A DNA stretch of 64,000 nt from positions 2,046,001 through 2,110,000 of the forward strand of contig NC_083393.1 of the NCBI RefSeq assembly GCF_030864355.1. The letters run 5' to 3'. Below the pieces are notes generated by a model. It saw only the letters and a program-made list of their open reading frames with translations. It did no database searches and was not told the DNA's origin. This stretch comes from Cutaneotrichosporon cavernicola (lineage: Eukaryota > Basidiomycota > Tremellomycetes > Trichosporonales > Trichosporonaceae). Position 1 is the stretch's first letter, and every line of letters begins with the position of its first letter. Position numbers and translations under genes: made by a program. This document shows positions 30,178 through 40,860 of the stretch, piece after piece.

Positions 30178-33100
30178 TTATGTGTGAGACACTTGGACGT
30201 TGGCAAGGCCTGGAGTCAGTAAAGCCCCCATTCGTACCTGCGGTGTCATCGCACTCACCCTGCGTCACTCCGTCCACGGTGCCAGCGTAACGCCGGTCGT
30301 AGTGGCCGGGGCTCTGCGACGGGCTGGGAGGCACAGGAGCAAAGCTCGGCGCAGGCCCGCCCAGTGCGCGCGCAAAGTTGAGCTGCGTAATGTCGAGGCT
30401 CTGCGTGCGTGCTCCAACAGCACGCGCGGGATGCCCGTGTCCATGCCCGTGGCTCAGAGCGTGCTGGTGCTGCGCCGGGGCGTGGCTGTGCGAATGATTG
30501 TGCGCGTGCCCTCGCTTGTCCTCGAGCGGCGTGTCGGACGCGCGCTTCGGCTTCGGCGGCTTCGGCTTGGGTCCGTCGGACACGGCCGAGGTCGGGTCGG
30601 CGCTCGACGGCGCTGAGCTACCAACGGCGCCACCCACGGCGGTGCCCACGGCGCTACCCACCGCCATCTGCGAGTGGGAAGGCCCGCTCCCTGGCTGCCA
30701 GTAGTCTGGGACCGCGAAGGAGAGCGGACCTGCAAAGCCCTGGTACTCGCTGTCGAAGAGTGCCTTGACGCCGCGCCGGTCCTCCTTGCCTGTCTGAAGG
30801 AGCTTTGAGTCAAAGTGGGAGAACGCGTCGGCGAAGGGGTCGGGCCGCTTGGCGGCGTGGGGCGGGTACACCTGGATGCTGTGGCCAGCCAGGAATTCGA
30901 CGAGAGCATCGTGCACGGTGGTTAAGAAGTCGATGCTGCTGCGCTGGCAGCGGAACTTGAACACGGCCTCCTCGCCTTGCCCGAAGCGCGGGGACGGCGA
31001 GATGGCAATCTGATGGTCACGCTTCATTCGCTCGGTGAACAGCACAAAGTCCTTGCTCGTCACTAGGCGTGTGAGCTCGAGGTTTGGCGGCACGTGCAAG
31101 TCTGCCTCGAAGGGCACGTGGTCGAGGAGCATGGCCACAGCTATGTGTACCTGGCTTTCGGGCCCGAAAATGGTCACCGTGTCGCTTGCCGTCTCCTTGT
31201 TCGGGAAGCGAATCGTCGAGTTGGTCTTGCGCTCAATGTCGTGGATGAAGATGCTCTTCTCGCCGAGGAGTGTGCGGTGGTACCGCCGCGGGATCGTCAC
31301 GCTGTCGACCGTGTAGTCCTTGTCCTTTGGCGACACGAGGTCCATGACTGCCGTCTTGAGCGACTCGAGTGCGATCGAGTTCTTCGCTGGCGTGCGCGCC
31401 ACGACGTTGTCCTCGTTGTCCATGTAGCCGCTGAGCTGCGCAAACTCCTCGGCGTTGGAAAATTTGACGTACACGCCGTACATCTTCATGATGCGCTGGA
31501 TGTTCTTGCCGCCGACGCCAATGATACGCTTGTGGTAGCTCTCTGGGACATGGAAGGACACTTCAGCCGGCAGCTCTTCTTGCAGCATGCTGAGGCCCTG
31601 TAGCGCCGCCATATCCTGTCCGGAAATGTCCATGAGGAAGTTGTAGTCGTTGAAAGTCTCAAACTTGATGCGCACGCCGCACACCTTCATGATTTTGTTG
31701 ATCTTGCCGTTCTTCTTGCCGCTGATAAACTCACGGTGCTCGTTGGCTAACTCGATCTGGAAGCGGATCTCGTGGTGGAACGCCTTGACCACGTCGAGCT
31801 CGAGCACCTGGACGACGGCGTCGCGCACCTCCTTCTCCAGGCCGTGCATCTCAAAGCAGTTGCTCTTGAACACGACCTCTGCGCCCGTGGCGTGCGAGAT
31901 GCGCTTGAGCACCGGCTGCATCTGCGGTGGGTTGAGCGTCGCCTGCGGCATGAGCACATCAAACGACACTGGCAGGAGCCAGAACGACGCCACGTAGAAC
32001 TGGCATGCCAGCGACATGACGCTCCGGATGGTCCGTTCAATGTTGACGCGATGGTCCCCAAACACCGTGATCAAGCTCGCCTGCGACCCCACACTAGGCA
32101 CCTGGATGTACGTGCCGTTGTCGCACATGATGTTGCGGATGTCGTCAATGCGCTCCGTGAGCAGCCAGTCGAGCTTGCGTGGGAGGATAGCCGTGTCGCG
32201 CGAGATAACGAGCTTACTCTTCTGCACGGCGACGGAGAGAAGCATGTCGCGTGCGCGCTGCACGCCGAAGAACTCGCCCGTGATCCAAATCTGGTTCGCC
32301 TTGCCCAGAATACCCTGCTCGCCGCTGTGCACCGACAGCCCCGGGTGGGGTCCCTGACCGAACTGGCCCATGCCCATATCGCCGGGGCCGAGCGGCATGC
32401 CGCCCATCGGGGCCGTGCCCATGCTCACGTGCATGTGGCTCTGCCCGTAGCCCATCGGCCCCATTCCCATGACCGGCTGGCCCATGGGCTGGCCGTGCGT
32501 CATCGGCGTGCCCATGCCACGTGCGCCGAAACCAGGCCCGTGCCCGTTCATCCCCGGCGCCATCTGCATCGGACCCTGACCGTGCGGCGGAGGTGGCCCG
32601 TGCGGGTGATGTCCGCCGTGCGGCGCGTGCTGTGGACCCGTCGGCATCGACCACTGCTGCACGCCTGGCCCTGTGTACGGCATGCCTCTCGTCTGCTGGG
32701 GGTTAATGTGCAGCGGCTGCGGCGAGTAGGGGTAGTGCACGTGCTGTTGGGGGTTGTACAGTGGCTGGTTGGTGTTGCGGGGGTGGCCTTGGTGCTGGTG
32801 CTGCTGATGAGGCGGGTGGGGCGGGGGTACGGCCGGCATGCCCATGTTCATGCCGTTGTAGCTCATGCCGGTCATTTGAGGCGACATGGCCGCGCCGTAC
32901 ATTGTCCCGCGACTGTAACCCATACCTTGCTGCGAGCCCGGCTGGGGCTGGTTTAGGACGCCAACCAACGGCGTTGGAAAGTAGATGTTGGTCGCCGTCT
33001 CCTCCTGGATGCCTTGGATGACGCAACGCTTGCGGCCTGCAATAATGGCGTGCAGTTTGTAGTCGATGTCACACACCTCTGAGTGGAGGCCCGACAACTC

Positions 33101-33811
33101 GTCGACCATGACAAGCAGGCGGACCTTTGCGAGTTCGACGCTCTCGACCGTTCCCGAGATGACGAGCTCGCACATGCGCTCAGTCTCAAGACCGTATGAC
33201 GCCTGGCCCTGGGCGGCCGCGCCGCAGTCCGCGTCATCCTCCTCACCCGGCGGGGGTGAGGAGTCGCGCGAGTCTTTTGTGCCAACGTCAGGATCAGCAG
33301 TCGCAAGCACCTGAGCATAATTGGATACCCCGCTCGCGTCCGTGTTCAGTACCGTGATGCTGGCACGTGTGTCGTTCACAATCTCATCGAGGCGGTGCTT
33401 GACGTCGGCCTTGAGAGGGGACACGAGGGCTAGGGGCTTGTCAAGGATCTCGCCCCGAGGGACCTTGAGAGAGGCGCGATTGTCCCTCGGTGTCTCCCTC
33501 AAGATGGCGCCACGCGCGCTCATAACGGCCTGGTACGCGCCCGAGATGTGAAAGTTCCACAGACTCGGCGGCGAGGGCGAGGGGGCCCGCTGTTCGTCGT
33601 GGACGTCGCTGAGCATGGCGTCGCGGGATATGGTAACAAGACAACCCTCGCGGGAGGTAATGTCGTTGCAGAGCTTCTGGACGGCGTCCCACTCGCGCTC
33701 GGCGGCGGCCGCATCCTGATGCAAGCTAGGCGGGGAGGCGGACCCCTTGGACGGGGTGCGGCCCTTGCGCGCTGAGCGGTGGAACGTGAACGAAGTGGTG
33801 TAGAGGTCCAT
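30178..33811 (-). CDS. Multi-KH-domain RNA-binding protein (Khd4/Bicaudal-C-like)
   Basis: Large RNA-binding protein, 1194 residues from complement(30178..30209) and complement(30260..33811, ending at 30259). Repeated KH modules are visible: GRKRCVIQGIQEETATNIYFP near 255, ISGKKNGKINKIMKVCGVRI near 697, IIGVGGKNIQRIMKMYGVYV near 769 (canonical GxxG), and LLGEKSIFIHDIERKTNSTI near 845, plus degenerate copies between and after them. A Met/Gly/Pro/His/Gln-rich disordered block fills about 290-490 and a Ser/Gly/His-rich tail follows the last KH. The array resembles fungal Khd4 of Ustilago and Bicaudal-C/vigilin-type proteins, which control mRNA stability or translation; orthology is inference. 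A 49-nt terminal intron has full splice signals; if retained, the protein gains a different, longer tail ending near 30128. A GTGAGT…CAG intron at about 33832-33890 appears to lie in the 5' leader. Confidence 0.83.
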
Positions 33812-34703
33812 GACGGCCTCTGGTATCGGAGCTGATGGTGTGAGCGATATACGCACAGAGCTGACAAGTTGAGGGCGCCAGATCACTCACGATAGGTATT
33901 GGCGCGCCGATGGGCTTCAAGTGGCCGGCCAGAATTTCACAAGAACGAGGGACTGAGCGGTTTTCTGCTCGCTGCTGCTCAGAGAGTGGGCAGCATATGA
34001 AGCATGTGCTTGAACGAGCTAAGGAAGTGAGAGAAGTCGATGGGAGAGGGTGATAGCGACTGGGTTGTGGGAACATGAGGGCGACGGAGCTAGAATTGCG
34101 CTCCGTCCTGAATGCCACGCGACGAAACGTGCTCTAAATTGTCATTAGCAAAAGGGGGTTAAGCCGTATTAGGGGTTGGTTAACATCCGCGAAAGCCAGG
34201 TTAATGACGTAGAATGTGCGAACAAGAGAGAGGACCGATGTGCCTTTCTTCAGCCATAAGCGAACAGCCCGTCACATCGGCCACATCTCTGGTGACCTAG
34301 CCATCTCCTTCTGATCCTTGGGATCCTTGTCTTCGGGGATTACATCATGACTAACATGCTCTGAAGGTTCGAAAAAGGACAGGGGTGCTGCATGACACGA
34401 TGGTCTCGTCATCCGTGCCGACTATGTCTAGCGTGAAGCTCCTGGGCAATTTGTCAATTTGTCAACAAGCAACGTTCATCTATCTGCACAACTCAAGAGC
34501 CTCATCTGCATCTATGGCTTGCTTGTGCTCACTCCTCATCCTGGTCCACGGACACCCTACGTGGTGCATCAGTGCATCTCGGCCCGGGGCTGGAGGGGCC
34601 CCGCCTCCACGTGGCCCCAGAAGTTGGTCCCCAAGCCGGCTAACCCTTCCATGAGACATCTCGAGTCTTGCGTACTCTTGAACCACGTCAATTGCCTTCC
34701 AGC
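33812..34703. promoter_or_regulatory. Divergent promoter region, KH protein / GH5
   Basis: About 890 bp between divergent start codons. The KH-gene side has a likely 5'-UTR intron (donor GTGAGT on the minus strand at 33890). Neither possible acceptor brings the upstream ORF into frame with the KH start, which is why I treat it as untranslated. No further gene was seen. Confidence 0.4.
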
Positions 34704-37239
34704 ATGAGTCTCGGCGTCGACACTGGCAAGCGCGCTGTCACCATTGAAACGGCGCAGTTTCCGCTCTTCTCTCCGAGTGCTGGCAGTATCAGCATCCTCG
34801 GGCGTCATTTTGTCGACCAGCATGGCCGCGTCCTTCTCCTCCATGGCGCGAATGTCGGGGCAGCGTCCAAGGTGTAAGCTCATCTGTGAGATGCGTCTGA
34901 CGACAGGCCGAATGAGCATGGACTTGACAAGCCTGAGGAGGCGAGCTATGTCGGTCGTCCTTTCCCTCTCGATGAGGCCAAGGAGCACTGGGCGAGGCTA
35001 GCGTCGTGGGGTCTGACATTTGGTGAGCCTTCTTTCCTCCCACCGTGTCTGGATTTCACCTTACCTTTTTCTGGGACAGTCTCCCTCACTGACACCAGTC
35101 CGAATCATCTTCACCTGGGATGCCGTCGAGCATGCCGGGCCCGGGGAGTATGACGAAGCGTACCTCGCTTATCTGCGAGCGCTCCTCATCTCGCTCCGCG
35201 GCACCGGCCTCGTCGCCTATGTCAGCGTGCACCAGGACGTGTGGTCACGCTACTCTGGCGGCTCTGGTGCGCCGGCATGGACCCTTTCCGTGGCGGGCTT
35301 TGACATGAGCAACGGCGGTGAGAAGCTCGAGGCTAGCGGAGCGGCGTGGCTCCACGGCGTGCAAGGCGGAAGGCTGCCGGGGGAGCGCGGACTCTGGCCC
35401 ACTGGGTACCAGAAGCTCGCGTGTGCCAGTATGAAGTGAGCTAACATTGCGATGGGAACTTACGCCAGCACCTTCTTCTGGGGCGGAGAGACCTTCTCAC
35501 CCAGCTTCAAGGTCGGGCCGAAGGCGGTCAATATCCAGACGTACCTGCAGGACGCCTTCCTCGCCATGTGGAGCAAGGTGCTCGATGCGGTCGGTGACCT
35601 GGACACCGTGATGGGATTCGAGGTAAGCTGGATCATGGTTAGCCAGCTTACGACAGGTGCTCAACGAGCCGCATGCGGGTTACATCGGCATCCCGACCGT
35701 TGACGAATGGGTGAGCTATCTTGCTGCTTGTGAGCTCACGCAGAACTACAACACTGACCTGCACCTCGGCGAGTATCCGTCGCCACTGCAGTCCTTCTCG
35801 CTGGGTGACGGCTATCCTACAAAGGTGCCCGTGTATGTGCGGTCGTGGCCTCACCCGACGCGCGTGGGACGGCACACCGTGGTCAACAAGCCCGGTGTGC
35901 GGGCGTGGACGATCCCATGCCCGTGGGAGAAGGAGGGCGTTTGGTCCTGGTCGGCAGACCAGGGGCACGCCGTGGCCCTTCAGCAGGACTACTTCACCAA
36001 GAACGCCAAAGGCGAGCCTGTGTCGTTCTACAAGGACTTCTATTACCCCTTCGTCCGGCGATGGGACAAGCTCGTCGCTTCCAAGGCGCCGAAGAAGGCG
36101 CGACTGCTCGAGCCAGTACCGAACGAGTACGCCCCTGTCTGGCCAGAGGACGTCCGGCCGCGCAACTTTGTGTATGCGCCTCATTGGTAAGCTCGACCCA
36201 GCCGGGGATCTGACGACAGGTACGACCTGCACGCGCTGTTCTCCAAGACCTTTGGCACGATGACGGTCAACGTTCAGGGGCTGAGCCGGGGCAAGTTCCT
36301 CCCGCTGTGCCTGTACTTTGGGAAGAGCGTGCGACAGAACTACGCGACGCAGATCCGCACGCTGGTTCAAGAGGCCGGCAAGCAGCTCGGCGAGGTGCCA
36401 GTTGTGTTTGGCGAGTGCGGCATTCCCTTCGACCTTAAGTGCGTATCTTGAGCTGAGAAAGAGCCACGAGCTGACATCAGTGGGGAGGAGGCGTTCCGCA
36501 CTGGCGACTGGAAGTGGCAGGCGCGCATGCTCGACGCGCTGATGTACGCACTCGAAAGTAACAACGTTCACTTCAACCTGTGGAACTACAACCCAAGCAA
36601 CAGGGATGACCTCGGCGACGATTGGAACGCTGAGAGCTTCTCGTGGTTCAGTGAGGAAAACCGTCGACGAGCGATCGCCGCGGCCCCGAAGGAGGAGCAG
36701 AAGGCCCTGACCGCGGACCTGGACGTCGGCGCGCGCCTCCTCGACGCCTTGGTTGTGAGTCCAGCTGCCTTGTCTCGGGGTTTAGCTGACGGCAGCGACC
36801 GTACGCCATTGCGACAGCGGGCACTCCAATCTCGGCGTCTTTCGAGCCGACCACGATGCTCTTCTGCCACCGCTGGACCGACATGCCGCAGCCTACATCG
36901 CCCGATGCCCCTCCCCGTGCTCGAATCACGGAGATCTTCCTCCCTCGCAGGCACTACAAGGAGGGACAGGTCAAGTGGTTCGGGTCGTCTGGTGCGCGTA
37001 TGCACTTTGACTGGGAGCGGGAGCGACTCTGGGTCTGGTTCGACGACACGGACGAGTTCATCCGCCGCGGCAAGGCTGTTACGCGCCGCGTGGATTTGTG
37101 GGTGCACGAGACGCCGGACCGCGCCAAGCCCGCCGAGGTGGTGGGTCTGTTGATTGTGGTTGCTGGGGTTTGCTTCTTCCTCGCCAACGAGTGGATGCGG
37201 TACACTACGGGTAAACCGTGGGTCGAGATTGAGATGTAG
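34704..37239 (+). CDS. GH5 sterylglucosidase/endoglycoceramidase-like, membrane-anchored
   Basis: Glycoside hydrolase family 5 enzyme related to fungal EGCrP2/Sgl1, which hydrolyses ergosteryl beta-glucoside. Eight exons: 34704-34873, 34907-35022, 35099-35435, 35469-35622, 35657-36186, 36220-36438, 36481-36754 and 36796-37239, giving 747 residues. The barrel opens with HGRVLLLHGANVGAAS. The acid/base Glu is about residue 263 in FEVLNEPH and the nucleophile Glu about residue 501 in VVFGECGIPF. HQDVWSRYSGG and FNLWNYNPSN are further family landmarks. A C-terminal beta-rich domain (from about 605) is followed by one membrane helix at about 715-733 (VVGLLIVVAGVCFFLA). No N-terminal signal peptide is visible, so the catalytic part probably faces the cytosol or an organelle surface. 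Substrate choice between sterylglucoside and glucosylceramide is inferred from family resemblance. Confidence 0.88.
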
Positions 37240-39485
37240 GGGGAAGGTTGGGTTTAGGGCCGTAGATTAGAAGGACTTGTTGGAGCTTGTCGACGCCTAG
37301 GGAAGTACACTGCAGGGACGGAGGCGGATAGGATCAGCCAACAGCACAGCATCTTGACGCCAACTTGACCAACTTTGACCTTGGCTCGCAGCTTGGCTCG
37401 CAGCTTGGTGACAATCTTGCATTGCTTTCGCCGCCGTTCCCGCCAATCTACAACCCTGATTTGATACTTTGCTGACGTTTCTGGCTCGATCACCCTTGAC
37501 TTTTACTCGGCATTTGCATTCTCTAACCGGGCCGGGGGCCGGGGGAGCGGCCGGCGCAACATAGCATCATCACATGCCGCCACACGTGTGTGATCCTCAC
37601 TTGTCATTCCGGCTCCTGTATGTCTATTCTGACCATTCATGGTATTGACGTGCCAATCATGACTATTCTCTAACGACACAGCTTTCAGACGCGCGTCCGA
37701 GGCGCATTTGGGCGACGTGGTTGATGGTCCGATCGGCGGGGTTGAACTGCGCGGGTGATAGCGGTGTCGGTACAAGTCGCTCACGTCACAATTTAGCGTT
37801 GCCAGAGATGACGCTCACGTCATCATCTCGTCACCCTGGAGATGTCGGGTTACCTGTCTTGAGCATGTCGATATCGTGACACTTTTTGCACCCAACCGCT
37901 TGCCGATACCAACATTCCAACTCGTGGATTTTGCCTTGCGCTGGAAACGGGTGGAATAACAACGGCCCCAAGTTAGTGGGGCTTAAGAGCGGAGGATGAG
38001 AGCAGAGAGCGCGACATAGGCACCAATAAACAAGCTCAGCCCGTAGTTTGCTAACCCAAGCAAAGCACATGGCCCAACACTTTTGATATCCTCGGTCAAG
38101 AATATCTGAGGATCCATAGCTGTAGGATCTACCGGTAGATGCTAGGCCATGCTGTAAGAATGAGCGAGTTCCGTTCCATGGCTTTGTGTTGTGTAGAAAT
38201 GGGGCCCGGCGCTTGGGGGGGGGTTCATTGCAAGTATGATAACAACAAAGCTTCAGGGAGAGAACTAAACTTGAGGTCGAATGGGCCCAGATGAGCGAGA
38301 TCAGAGATCAGGGGACCCATCATTCAAGGATTGAGGGTTGTGAGAAGAAAAGAGTTTGCTTCATAATGGGCATAGTGGGGCTGTGCAAGCCATTCCAGGG
38401 ATGGAGTTACAGGGGCTAAGAGGGTTATGCCACTCAGGCACGAAAACAGAGGCCAGAGGGTGACTTTGAATTCAGGGCCCTTGTCAATTATCATGTTGTC
38501 ATTTGTCTCAATAGCTATCAATAGGATATTTTATTATGACTTTCATTTACTTTACTTGAATGACCCTCGGGTCATTGTAACCCCAACTCCGCAGCACCTG
38601 TTCCTACCTTGCTTCCCGAGACTTGCGAGTCTGGAATAAGACAATTTGGCGCCACCCATCTATATCATCCATGGCATCTTTTCTTGATCATCTCATCACA
38701 TTACACACTCTTGTTTGATCTTTAAACACATCACACTCTCTAACGTTTCATCGGTTTACAATTCATCTTCAACTTGCCACGAGTGATTTACGAGAACAAC
38801 CGATCCTCAAGTTGTGTCAACCTCGTCTCCCCTTGGCCCTTGGACCCTCAACCTCAATCTCAATCTCTCGCACCCAAACGAGTGCCGGCCCATAGCGTCA
38901 CTACCACCACTACCCATTCCAATCACTCTCCACGCACGCTCTCTTGCACTCTCTCTCAAACACACACACACACCTTGAACTTGATTCTTCTCATCTCGCC
39001 CGTCTCTCGCACCTCTGCTCGGATTAGTCTCTCGCAATACACCGCAGCAACCCTCAAATATGTGTGAGTCCCTTGCCTTCTACCCATTGTATGACACACT
39101 TTACCCAAATCAACATTCACAGACAACGCATCCCCTCCTCCTCCTCCTCCTCCTCCTCCTCCTCCTCCTCCTCCTCCTCCTCCTCCTCCTCCTCCTCCTC
39201 CTCCTCCTCCTCCTCCTCCTCCTCCTCCTCCTCCTCTATTCTTCTCTCCCATCTCTCCCCTCTCTCCACACACACACACACACACACATCTCCGCTTTGG
39301 CCACTGGGCCCAAGTTTCACACTTGAACGCGCTCGACGAGGATCGTCCTCACATTTGCCTGGCCTCGCTTCCTCGAGCTGCGAAACGCACGGGTCATCCA
39401 AGTTTCGTTACCACTGGCACTTGTCTTGTGTCATAGTTCAGATCCCACCTTCCCCCCACACCTGCATCTGTCGAGACCCATCACA
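37240..39485. other. Intergenic region with microsatellites
   Basis: About 2.2 kb without a recognisable gene. It holds a G9 run near 38216, short AC runs near 38958 and 39270, and the CCT microsatellite at 39134-39235. The right half is pyrimidine-rich and is probably promoter and 5' leader of the surface-sensor-like gene. A GTGAGT donor at 39064 and an acceptor near 39441 would define a 5'-UTR intron containing the microsatellite. Confidence 0.45.
39134..39235. repeat. Perfect CCT trinucleotide microsatellite, 34 units
   Basis: 102 bp of uninterrupted CCT. It creates spurious poly-Ser and poly-Leu ORFs on the plus strand and poly-Glu and poly-Gly ORFs on the minus strand. It ends 250 bp upstream of the start codon at 39486. 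Confidence 0.95.
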
Positions 39486-40860
39486 ATGTCGTCCCCAGGC
39501 GGTGCTAACATCCCTCCGTCGCGTTCCGCGCCTCCCTCGTCTTCAGCCGCTGTCATCGAACCCACCCTTGCCCCCACCACTCCCCCGGAAACCACCCCGT
39601 CCGCCGCGCCCTCGACGCCTGCCGAACCGAGCTCATCCGAACCTGCCCCGCCCAGCAGCAGCGAACCCGCCCCGCCCAACTCTAGCTCTTCCAGCGCCAA
39701 CCCAGCACCGAGCAGTGAACCCGGCACCAACCCGTCCGCTGTCGAGCCAGGCCAATCGTCGCAGCCTCCGGCCGCATCGTCGCAGCCTGTCAACCCGGGC
39801 GCAAGTGACACTGGCGGCGGCGTTCAAACCACCGCGCCGCCCGGCGCGTCGCAGCCTGCCCTTCCTTCTGGCAGCGGTGTCCAGTCGGGTTCCCCCACCA
39901 TGACCAACGGCCAATCTGCTGTTATTGTCACAGTGTACGTGTTGCTGTCTCCCGTTGTCGGATCACACTAACGCTCAGCACCAAGACCGACGCCAACGGC
40001 AACATTCAGACGGCCATTGAGACCCGGCCCATTAGCAGCGGCTCCAAGTCGAATGGTGAGTTGCACTGGCTTCTGGCTTCTTTCGACCATTTCACCGATG
40101 CTGACTCATCAGTTGGTCCAATTGTGGGTGGTGTTGTCGGCGGCGTCGGTGGTGCGATCGTCATCGCCGTTCTCGTCTGGCTTCTCTTCCGCCGCCGCAA
40201 GAGGAACTACCGCGACGACTTTGACGACATGATGGTGAGTCCTGAATTCTGACAGTTGTGGGCGGCCAAACTGACGAACAGTTTGACCCTGCTCGTGCGC
40301 AGAACCATGCTCCCATTGACCTTGCGGACACGGCCGATACGCCGCACGTCGACCCATACAAGTACACCCCCGTCGAGGGAGTCGCGGCTACTTCCACGGG
40401 CCATCACAACCAGGCACAGTACGGCAACTACAATGCGTACGACAACTATGGCAACCAGCCCCAGATGGCGCAGGCCAGCTACGGCCACACGACTGTGTCT
40501 GGCACCTCGGAGCCTGGCTACGCCAACGCTGCAGGTGTCGGTGCAGGTGTCGCATCGGGTCTGTCGGGCGCCACTTCTTCGTCTGGGACGTCGGCCGGCT
40601 ACGCTGGTATGGGGTCTGGCTACCCTGCTGGCAATGCCCCGTCTGGCTACCCGATGGCAGTCCCCACCGGCAGCGGCCCCTCGGACATGTCGCACATGTC
40701 TCCCAAGCAGCGCGAGGCGTACGAGGACAGCCAGCGTCTCGCAGTCCAGAACCAGGGCGTACCGGAAGCTGTCACTGTCCACCAAGACGGTGGCGCCTTC
40801 ACCGAGGTGCAGACGTCGGGCGCCGAGATTCCACCGACCTACGACTCCATCCGCCGGTGA
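39486..40860 (+). CDS. Single-pass membrane protein, MID2/WSC-like surface sensor topology
   Basis: Four exons: 39486-39934, 39979-40055, 40113-40234 and 40282-40860, giving 408 residues. Residues 1 to about 150 are almost only Ser/Pro/Thr/Ala with SSEPAPP-type repeats, as in heavily O-mannosylated stalks. A short segment (TKTDANGNIQTAIETRP) leads to one membrane helix at about 178-201 (GPIVGGVVGGVGGAIVIAVLVWLLF), followed by RRRKRN as stop-transfer. The cytosolic part is Gly/Tyr/Ala-rich and ends PPTYDSIRR. The layout matches fungal wall-stress sensors and related mucin-like proteins, but no WSC cysteine domain or cleavable signal peptide is seen. Either it inserts by the membrane helix alone or a signal-bearing upstream exon was missed. 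Function is inferred only from topology. Confidence 0.78.

Noticed and set aside
31772..32956. 394-codon plus-strand ORF, His/Arg-rich
   Set aside because: Antisense shadow of the multi-KH gene, which has canonical GxxG KH motifs on the minus strand.
33726..34118. 130-codon minus-strand ORF as an N-terminal exon of the KH protein
   Set aside because: Its donor at 33890 cannot be joined in frame to the KH start with either visible acceptor, so it is more likely 5' leader.
39064..39903. 279-codon ORF with poly-Ser and a Pro/Arg-rich tail
   Set aside because: Produced by the CCT microsatellite and an alternative frame of the sensor gene. The chosen frame splices into a membrane helix.
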